Shown one piece after another: positions 57,401 to 64,000 of a stretch of DNA of 64,000 nucleotides. Positions within the stretch are counted from its first letter, which is position 1. Every line of letters starts with the position of its first letter. Source of the DNA: Okapia johnstoni (taxonomy: Eukaryota; Chordata; Mammalia; Artiodactyla; Giraffidae); the NCBI GenBank assembly GCA_024291935.2, contig CM044320.1, positions 54,378,001 to 54,442,000 of the forward strand, written 5' to 3'. Position numbers and translations under genes: made by a program. Under the pieces are notes generated by a model. It had not been told where the DNA came from, did not search any database, and saw only the letters and a program-made list of their open reading frames with translations.

Positions 57401-60400
57401 CTGCCACACAAAAGCTCTGAGTGATCAAGCCTGATCCCTGGTCCCAAAGCTAAATCTTCAGAGATCATGAATCTGACATGGTTCACTGTAAGCTATCATT
57501 GCCACCCTGCCCCAGGTCCTCACCACAGGGTCCAGGCCCCGGACTCCCGAGTAGTGCAGAGCGGCAGGGAGGGTGACCAGGAGCTGGGCTTCATGAGCAT
57601 CATCCCCATCAGCCTGGGGCTGGGCTGGGTCCGAGGGTAGATTGGTGACCTTCAGCTCCAGGCCAATGACTGGCTGCCCACTCAGAGCAAACAAGGCTGT
57701 CATCCCATCCGCATCCCTGCAGGACCAGATCCCAGTTGCTCTAAGACCTGAACACCTGCCCAGCCTCTCCCTCCCGTCCCCTCCCCCAATGCATGGGATT
57801 TGCATCCACCCTCTGAACCTCTCCCTCCACCTGGGCCTCCCTAATCTACACACACAGCGGTTCCAGCCTCAGACTCAAGAAGGAGTCGAGTCTGGAGTCA
57901 GGGACTTCCCTTGTGGTCCAGTGGCTAAGACTCCAAGCTCCTAATGCAGGGGGCCTGAGTTTAATCCCTGGTCAGAGAACTAAATCCCACTTGCTGCAAC
58001 TGAGATCCAGCACAGCCAAATAAATAAAAATTTAGAGGGCTTCCCTGGTGACTCAGTGGTAAAGAATCCACCCACCAGTGCAGGAGACATGGGTTCAATC
58101 CCTGATCTGGGAAGATCCCACATGCTGCAAAGCACCTAAGCCAGTGGCCCACAACTATTGAGCCTGTGCTCTAGAGCCCAGAAGCCTCAACTACTGAAGC
58201 CTGCATGCCTTAGAGCCCATGATCTGCAACAAGAGAAGCTACCATGATGAGAAGCCTGTGCACCACAACTAGAGAGCTGCCCCCAGCTCACCCCAACTAG
58301 AAACAGTCTACGTGCAGCAATGACAATGCAGCACAGCCAAAAATAAACAATAAGATTTAAAGGAAAAAAGCACTGAGTGGTTAGCACTTCAGTATATAAA
58401 ATAAAAATAAAAATTTTTAAATACATTTAAAAAAAGAAAGACTGGGAGTCAGGGAACCATCCTCCTTGTCCCTGGTCCACCGCTTACTGACCTTGGGCAG
58501 GTAACTAAACCTCTCTAGGCTTCCAAGTGGAACTGATAGTAAATCCTACCTCATGGGGTTGTGAAGACTCAACAGTGAGGTGTATGTGAACTATATAATT
58601 TCAAAAATATGATGAAGGATTGTTCTTCCCTGCCAGGTGAGCTGCTATGGGCCCGTCACCACCCTCGTCCTGCAAACTTCCGAGCTATCTGCAGGCCCTC
58701 CCCACTTTCCACCGTCCCCTCTGCAGGTTCAGGCCCCTCCAATACCTCCCCAGGGGACTTCCTTGCGTACTTTGAACTTTTGCCTTCCCACCCCACCTGC
58801 TCCCTCGCTCCCCCTCACATGGGCAGAGGCTGAAACTCCGTGTCACTGACGCGGGCACAGAACTGGGCGTGGACCAGCTGCAGATTGCTCTGGCAGATCT
58901 TGTCTTCACCACAGCCTTGCTTCAGGAAGTGGATCTGGGGGGATATTTGAAGAGGGGTCCTTCTCAGGGAATGAATGTTGTTGTCAAGGCACGTGGCAGG
59001 GTAGGAGAGCAGAGGAGTAAACAACCTGGATTCAACTTGCATATCTGCTGCTTGCTAGCTGTGTGATATTGAGCTGGTCTCTTAACCACTCTGAGTTGTG
59101 TCCTCATCAGTAAAATGATGGAAGTGATTACCAGGCCGTGGGAGAGGCCAGCAGGCTAGTCCACAGCAAGGCCACATTTCCTCAGCCTTTCTTGTGTGTA
59201 ACCAAGTCCCAGACTTAGAACATGAAGAGAAGGGAAGAGTATCACTTTTGGACTGGCCATAAGAACCATGCATGGAGCTCCCCTGTCTTCCTCCAGCAGA
59301 CCAGGATAGAGAATAGAGATGACCTAAGGACCTTAGAGGCCACATTTGAACACAGCAGACCCCCAGCACCCTGGGCATCTGAAAGACTGCCTGACCCCCC
59401 TGACTAGGAACACATGATCATCTAGGCAATTTTACATCTGGGGTCCACCTGTCACAGCATCTTGAGGTATGAGGAATGACTAGGGTAACATGGGAAAGAA
59501 TTCTGCAGGCTATGAATGAGTGTCACTGGAAAGGGACCATGATATCTATTCCTATCTTTTCCTAGGCTCAGCCAGAGTGCATGCTCACCTCTGTCCGCTG
59601 GGTGCTGGGCTGGTGGGCATTGAGGATGGGGGCCACCGGGGGCAGCCCCTGACCAGGAGCCTGTCGTCGGAGCTGAGGGGCCTGGAGACCATAGGACAGG
59701 GTCACAACGATGGCCCGAAGCTTGTCTTTGACATTCTCCTGGGGAGGGAAAAGACAGACGTAGATGCAAGAACCATCCCCCAGGCACCAGCCCAGCCCAA
59801 AGCCCCAGCCAGACTTAGGACAGATCCTGAAGCCTGGAAAGAGGCTCTGGGAGATGAAGGAGAGAGGTGGAGAACTAAGCTAGAGAAGGGAGAAGAGCCA
59901 GGACTCAGGGCTTTGAGGACCACGCAAGAAGATGGACTTGCCATCACCATCTCCAGGGAGAAGAGAACTTGACAGGAGATGCAAGAAGGCAGCAGGTAAG
60001 GGAGAGGTCATCACAAAAGGGAACCATCCCAAAAGTTGAGATTTTAGACTGAGCTGTGAGTGTGTTAGGGAAGAAGCAGAGAGGAATCCAGAAAAAGAGA
60101 TGATGCGATGACAATGACCCTCAGAGGCCAAGGGGTCAGCATCCACCTGAAGCTGGAGCATGGTGTCTCCGCAGACTCGGTCATGCTGGTGTTTCAGCCA
60201 CACGGTGCCCGAGGACTGGTGCTTGGGGTCATCAGGGCCACGGCTCAGGAAGGTCACACGGGGCACCTGGCCCCGGAGCCTCCGGTCTGTGTCCCCATCT
60301 AACATGTAATCCAGGGCTGTAGCAGGTGGGAGAGGAGGAGCCAGTGAGCTGGGGTGGGGGCGGCTCCAATGGGCCCTTCTCTGCACCCTGGAGTGACCCA

Positions 60401-63400
60401 CCCTGAAACCCAATTCAGTGGGCGTGGAGGGGCCTTACTCACCCACAGTAGGGCTATAGCTGCTGGGCGATGCGATATAGCTGAAACAGACCCTTAGGTC
60501 CATGCTGTGGGGGCAAAGGTAAGGTTGATAGGCCAAGGTCCCTTCCCCACCCTGCCCACTCCTGCCCCAGCCCCAGATTGGGCAGACAGGGGAGAACTAG
60601 ACCCTGGAGGCTCCCCTCCACCCTCCCCTCAGATCCCACCTCACCAGACCAAGTGGCCATTGGCACAGTTGGGCTGTTCTAGGTCGATGGCTCGTGGAAG
60701 AATAGAGACCTCGTGGGAGACATGGAGGACAGGCCTGGCCCTGGAGAATGGGGAGTCCAGGGCACAGAAGACATGAGGACATCAGGCTGAGAAAGGAGGA
60801 AGGCCGAAGATCTGGCTCTACAGAGGGGCTCCGGCCTCGGGAGTGCGCGGGCAATAGGGAGGGAGGACTCACCTGAAGAGCACAGCAGTGTCGTCCAGGG
60901 AACCCACCAGCAGGTCTGGGTAGTGGTTCCCATCCACATCCAGGCCGCCCGACAGGGAGTAGCCAAAGCTCTTTATGCCCACGGCCTCACCTTCCAGCAC
61001 CTGCGGGACCAGACCGTCAGCCCCCCACCCATCATCCCCAGCCTCTGCCTCCCCCACGCTCTGCTGCCAGGCCCCCTCAGTCCACCCACACCCATTCCCT
61101 CACCCCAACCCCTCCCCTCACCTGAGAAGGCTTGGTGACAACCCCCAGACTGCTCCCATGGTAGACAAAGACCTTCCCGTCCCCATCGAAGGGAGCCCCC
61201 ACGGCAAGGTCTGCAGGAATGGGAGAAAAGCAATCAGACCTGAGGGTGGGGGCGGGGAGGTGCGAGGTCCAGGCCCCAACCGTCCTTCAGTCACTCAGCT
61301 CCAAACCCTGTTTTCTATGTTATTGAGAGGCTACTAAGTCCTGGACACCTTGCATGTGTCATCGTTAATCTCTCAACTACTCTCGACAGGTATCACTAGC
61401 TCAGAAAGGGTACTTGCCAGGACCACAAGCTGGTAAATAGGAAAGCTCAGACATGAGCCTAGGTTGCTCCTCTCCCTGAGTCCTCAGAGGACCTTGCCCT
61501 TGACCTCAGAGGCCTTTCCCCGCCTACCTCCCCACCCCCTCTCTTCTCGCCCCCCCAGCCTTTCCCATTCCCAGTCACACCTGGGAAGCCGTCTTGATTG
61601 AGGTCCCCCAGGACTGCCAGGCTGATCCCGAACATGGAGTCAGGGGAGCCGCAGAGCCGGAGAGGGGCGACCCCAGACCAGTGACCCCCCTCGTTCATAT
61701 ACACATACACAGCACCCCCCAGTTGTTCTTGGCGCTCAAAGAAGTAGGGGGCACCCACTACCAGGTCTGTCCAGCTATGGAGACAGGGAGGCAGGAGGGG
61801 GAGTCAGAAGGAGAGGCCAGAGGCCCCTCCCAGCCCCAGCCTCCCCCAGCTGCACTCGCCTCCTTCACTCTCACCCATCATTGTTGAGATCAGCCACAGC
61901 CAGCGAGTAGCCAAAGCCGGAGGTCAGGCGCTCCCCGGACAGCGTCACTTCAGGCACCAGGCGACTGGCACTGTCTTTGCGTAGAATGACCACAGCACCC
62001 TTGTGGTTGGCACGGGGGGCCCCTGCCACAAAGCTCAGCTCCTCAGCTCGCACCAGTCCCTTCCCCGAGTCAATGGAGAAACCTGGATGGGGGCGACTCA
62101 CCGGTGAGTTCCCCCACCCAGACTCCCAGCCAGAGTGGGTCTAAGTTCCCCCACCCCACCCCACCCCGCAGGTTAGAGCCTAAAGGTGGAGGTGCCCCCC
62201 GAGGTATCACCATCACAGCTGGACCACTCCTCTGCCCCTCCAGACACCCGGTGGTCCTCCCCATCCAGAGACTGGAGCTGGGCATGAGAAGTGGGATGGG
62301 GTAGCCTTGGGGACTGGGGAGGAAGGAGAAAGGCAATGGCTGGGAGTCCCAGGCAGCTGGGCAGCAGCAGGAGCTGGGCCAAGGTGCCCCCCATATGACT
62401 CCCCGAAACTGCTCTCCCCTCGGCATGCCCAGGAGCCCCCCATCCCTCCAATGTACGCCACTCCTGGCACGGAGAGGAAGTCTCCACGTGGACAGGAGCG
62501 GGGGAGACAAGGGGGAAATGGGGAAGAGCTGGAGTCACCAAACATCTCCCAGGCCTGGTTTCCTCCCCTTTGAAAGAACAATGCGGGTGAGACAAGAAGA
62601 GGAACTTACCAACACAGCTCGACCTTTCTCTGCACACGCCCGCCATCCACCCCCCAAGAGGTCCAGCCTCCTTCCTTCCCACTACAGCCTCAGCCCACCT
62701 GGATCTTCCTCCATGGAGACCCCTGTTCATAGCCCTCTAGGCTATCACCCCTGGGGCCTCTTCACCTTAGGCCTGGCCACCAGGCTCAGCTCTTCTCTGC
62801 AATTTGGGCCCAATGTTTGGGCCCAATGGGTGTTTCTCTGGGTAGGTGTTGGGGGGCAGGGCAGGAGAGGCGGGGAGGCCAGGCCAAGCCCCCAGGGCCC
62901 AGGGGGACGTGGAGGGGAGCTTACAAACCTAAGTAGCTATTCAGGGCCAAGTCGCCGGCCAGTCCTGGGAGCCGGTCAGCAGGGTCCAAAGTTTTATACA
63001 CCAGCTGGTCAGGGTCTGAGCTATCAATGTTGGTCACAAAGAGCAGCCCTGCGGGGGCGGGGCAGGGGAGACACCAGGGCAGGGACATCCAGAGGACAGG
63101 CCACAGAGTGCGGAGACAGAGGCAGACAGAGTGGCAGGAAGGCAGAAGAGGGAGAGGTGGAGAAAGAGGACAAGAGAGACAAAGAGAGCAGAGAGACGGA
63201 GAGACAAAAGACAGAGTGAGGGACAGAGACAGAGACAGAAGGATGGGAGTGTGGAGGGGGGGACAAGAGAGAGGAGCAGAGGGTTAGAGTGGCTCCGGGC
63301 CGGGGAGGGGTCCCTACCAAAGTAGCTGTTGGCAGGGACCGGGATGAGGCGGGGGTCCTGCTCCTTCTCACCCCCCGCCTCGTAGGGCCCGTCGTCCAGG

Positions 63401-64000
63401 TGTGCCAGGTCCGCTGAGCCCTGCACACAGAGCTCCACCCTGGCCGTGCCTGCAAGGACAGACCCGTTAGTGCCCAGGGTGGGAAGTGAAGACCACCCAC
63501 AGGCCTGCGTGCTCATTAGGCACCCAGGGAAGCCCCTCCTCTCCTTTCCAGCCCCATCTCCACCCCCTTCCCAGTCCAAGCTGCCTGGGGTCTCTCTCTA
63601 CCCCTGGACTTGGCATCACACTCACCACGTGTCAGCCTGGCCAGCGGCAGCGTGCGGAGATGGGAATGGGAGTGATGAGGTGTGGGCTGGTGTGTTGGAG
63701 CATGCGGGCCCCGGCTGGGCATGTAGGGGCTCATGCCAGCATGTTGCAGAACTCTCGGCCATGCGGAGGACAGGAGATGGATGGCCCCAGTCGTGTGCGT
63801 GCTGGCGAGATGCGGTGGGAGGCGTGGCGGGGCCCCGGGGCTCCGTGGCGGTGAACACGCAGGCATGCTTGGCCACAAGCTGCCCCCAACCCCCTCTCTG
63901 AGGTACTGGGACATTTTGGTTCCCTTCTCCCCTCTCCGGGGAGTGACTCACCCTTCCAGTTATAGGTTCCTGGGGCCCCAAAGAGGAGATAGTGGCTGTC
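48187..64000 (-). CDS. ITGA7: ITGA7, integrin alpha-7, 3' part (24 exons in window)
   Basis: Laminin receptor alpha subunit, pairing with beta-1 at the muscle plasma membrane. The gene continues past 64000. Exons, 5' to 3' on -: 64000-63952, 63449-63318 (X1), 63048-62929 (X2), 62082-61875, 61774-61581, 61210-61122, 61000-60873, 60740-60645, 60504-60443, 60316-60147, 59738-59589, 58934-58819, 57716-57524, 56904-56824, 56716-56637, 56497-56423, 56271-56169, 53953-53777, 53552-53421, 51067-50954, 50740-50642, 50543-50418, 49429-49317 (A), 48417-48187 (B). All boundaries are GT-AG and the phases close. Visible: FG-GAP beta-propeller repeats with calcium loops [27 protein letters not shown]; a basic furin-type site DRRRREL near 53540; a transmembrane helix after VPWW; cytoplasmic GFFKR (B) or GFFRR (A). 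The first blades and signal peptide are outside. It is intact as far as seen and matches my memory of human ITGA7 closely. Confidence 0.97.
48418..49316 (-). other. ITGA7: ITGA7 intron between alternative exon A and exon B
   Basis: 899 bp without a recognised repeat. Open frames here are short and motif-free. Confidence 0.6.
49317..49429 (-). CDS. ITGA7: ITGA7 alternative exon A (113 bp)
   Basis: Acceptor CATCCCAG|TGTGGC, donor GTGGG|GTAATT. It encodes [20 protein letters not shown]... to PGTVG, 37 codons plus two bases. Entry is in phase 0 from the transmembrane exon, but the length is 3n+2, so joining to exon B shifts that exon's frame. This is the known alpha-7A cytoplasmic variant, typical of skeletal muscle; the B form is more general (knowledge). 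Confidence 0.93.
49430..50417 (-). other. ITGA7: ITGA7 intron between transmembrane exon and exon A
   Basis: 988 bp, no recognised repeat. Open frames in it are short and overlap on both strands. Confidence 0.6.
50418..50543 (-). CDS. ITGA7: ITGA7 transmembrane exon
   Basis: 42 in-frame codons: IPVMVYLDP... followed by [19 protein letters not shown] and a membrane-exit MWK. The end is the branch point for exon A or exon B; both start in phase 0. Confidence 0.95.
51068..53420 (-). other. ITGA7: ITGA7 large intron with MIR, CHR and Bov-tA SINEs
   Basis: 51430-51655 is a reverse MIR (ttattgagcacctactatctg, ttcaaactaggaaactaaag, caggtcacacagctagc). 51945-52128 is a reverse CHR. 52163-52285 is a forward CHR (gacttccctggtggtccag). 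52378-52590 is a forward Bov-tA. Opposed SINEs could pair in the pre-mRNA. No exon is recognised in the intron. Confidence 0.75.
53954..56168 (-). other. ITGA7: ITGA7 large intron with three Bov-tA SINEs
   Basis: 53983-54190 is a reverse Bov-tA. 54659-54858 is a forward Bov-tA with perfect 14-bp duplications atatatacatgttt at 54645-54658 and 54859-54872. 55107-55303 is a reverse Bov-tA bracketed by cagtttttat. The rest is AT-rich with nothing recognised. Confidence 0.82.
56966..57478 (+). mobile_element. Solo-type ERV LTR in the intron after exon 57524-57716, antisense to ITGA7
   Basis: Forward LTR-like block: begins TGAGAGAGTTAATTCTTAGG, contains tctttaagcccagagc, a poly(A) signal in actgtaataaaacttctgcc, then the R/U5-like tctgagtgatcaagcctgatc and ends near gaatctgaca. 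Its left ~290 bp match the reverse LTR at 22955-23245. No internal viral genes flank it. Its right end is about 45 bp from the ITGA7 5' splice site at 57523. No convincing target duplication was found, so the ends are approximate. Confidence 0.7.
57900..58440 (+). mobile_element. Two CHR-type SINEs in an ITGA7 intron
   Basis: 57900-58030 (gggacttcccttgtggtcc, gtttaatccctggtcagag) and long form 58037-58350 (gggcttccctggtgactcag, gggttcaatccctgatctgg, cagcacagccaaaaataaac), both antisense to ITGA7. Confidence 0.82.
58441..58610 (+). mobile_element. MIR SINE
   Basis: accgcttactgaccttggg, aactaaacctctctaggc and acctcatggggttgtgaag follow MIR order. Confidence 0.75.
58998..59140 (+). mobile_element. 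MIR SINE
   Basis: cttgctagctgtgtgatattg, ttaaccactctgagttgtg and ctcatcagtaaaatgatgg are MIR-like. Confidence 0.75.
61320..61475 (-). mobile_element. MIR SINE (reverse)
   Basis: cttgcatgtgtcatcgttaatc, agggtacttgccaggaccac and aagctggtaaataggaaagc are reverse MIR. Confidence 0.6.
62929..63048 (-). CDS. ITGA7: ITGA7 alternative exon X2 (120 bp, 40 codons)
   Basis: Acceptor CCCCCGCAG|GGCTGC, donor CTTAG|GTTTGTAAG. Encodes [20 protein letters not shown] to LALNSYL. Entered and left in phase 1, so it is interchangeable with X1 without shifting the frame. X2 lies in the beta-propeller ligand-side loop region and changes laminin isoform preference (knowledge). Confidence 0.95.
63049..63317 (-). 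promoter_or_regulatory. ITGA7: Short intron between X1 and X2 with a long pyrimidine tract (transcript strand)
   Basis: 269 bp only. 63110-63250 on + is strongly purine-rich (gagagacaaag, cagagacagagacagaagg), so the pre-mRNA carries a ~140-nt CU-rich tract ending about 60 nt before the X2 acceptor. This is a candidate binding site for a polypyrimidine-tract protein in X1/X2 choice (inference). Confidence 0.45.
63318..63449 (-). CDS. ITGA7: ITGA7 alternative exon X1 (132 bp, 44 codons)
   Basis: Acceptor TCCTTGCAG|GCACGG, donor TTTG|GTAGGG. Encodes [20 protein letters not shown] to PVPANSYF. Same phase as X2 at both ends; the endings NSYF(G) and NSYL(G) are alike, consistent with an old exon duplication. 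Confidence 0.95.
63952..64000 (-). CDS. ITGA7: ITGA7 exon before X1/X2, cut by the window edge
   Basis: Encodes [17 protein letters not shown], an FG-GAP segment, ending in phase 1 at AAGG|GTGAGT. The start of the exon and upstream exons are beyond 64000. Confidence 0.93.

Noticed and set aside
62395..63219. 274-codon forward frame across the X2 exon and neighbouring introns
   Set aside because: Overlaps the antisense of ITGA7 X2 and purine-rich intron sequence; low complexity, no domain, and ITGA7 on the other strand explains the region.
1..64000. tRNA, rRNA, CRISPR or operon-like organisation
   Set aside because: None seen. tRNA-like boxes occur only as heads of CHR and Bov-tA SINEs; the gene structure is that of a vertebrate nuclear genome.

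Overview
This is nuclear DNA from a ruminant, most likely a bovid (cattle, buffalo, sheep or goat; I cannot tell which). It contains intron-bearing vertebrate genes and intronless olfactory receptor exons. It is also full of BovB (RTE-type) LINE copies, BovB-tailed Bov-tA/BOV-A2 SINEs and tRNA-Glu-derived CHR-type artiodactyl SINEs. The gene order (OR10P1-like receptor, METTL7B, ITGA7) is that of human 12q13.2; the matching cattle segment should be on chromosome 5 (inference from synteny).

Layout. 1-10.5 kb: repeat-rich intergenic DNA with fossil L1, including a proline-rich open frame made of degenerate ~72-bp repeats. 10.57-11.51 kb: an intact OR10P1-like receptor on +. 11.6-21.2 kb: repeats, including a 2.18-kb 5'-truncated BovB inserted into a CHR SINE with a clean 11-bp target duplication. 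21.21-22.14 kb: a second intact OR10-type receptor on -, tail to tail with the first. 22.9-44.2 kb: no gene recognised; LTR, MIR, L1, hAT, SINE and nested BovB copies. 45.15-47.21 kb: METTL7B (TMT1B) on +, two coding exons, 244 aa. 47.7-64 kb: ITGA7 on -, running off the right edge; 24 exons are visible, from the one before the X1/X2 pair to the terminal exon.

The receptors would act in olfactory neurons, METTL7B at the ER/lipid-droplet membrane as a thiol methyltransferase, and ITGA7 as a muscle laminin receptor subunit. They are neighbours by synteny and do not form a pathway. METTL7B and ITGA7 converge, and their probable poly(A) signals overlap on opposite strands in one 9-bp motif.

I found no evidence of an undescribed biological system. 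The most interesting items are the conserved alternative-splicing architecture of ITGA7 (a mutually exclusive X1/X2 pair with a long pyrimidine tract between them, and a 113-bp exon A that shifts the frame of exon B), the shared poly(A) site, a SINE flanked by a 56-bp direct repeat, a local 164-bp duplication and a nested BovB cluster. SINE, LINE and LTR boundaries are estimated by eye; family names come from memory of consensus sequences, not a search.
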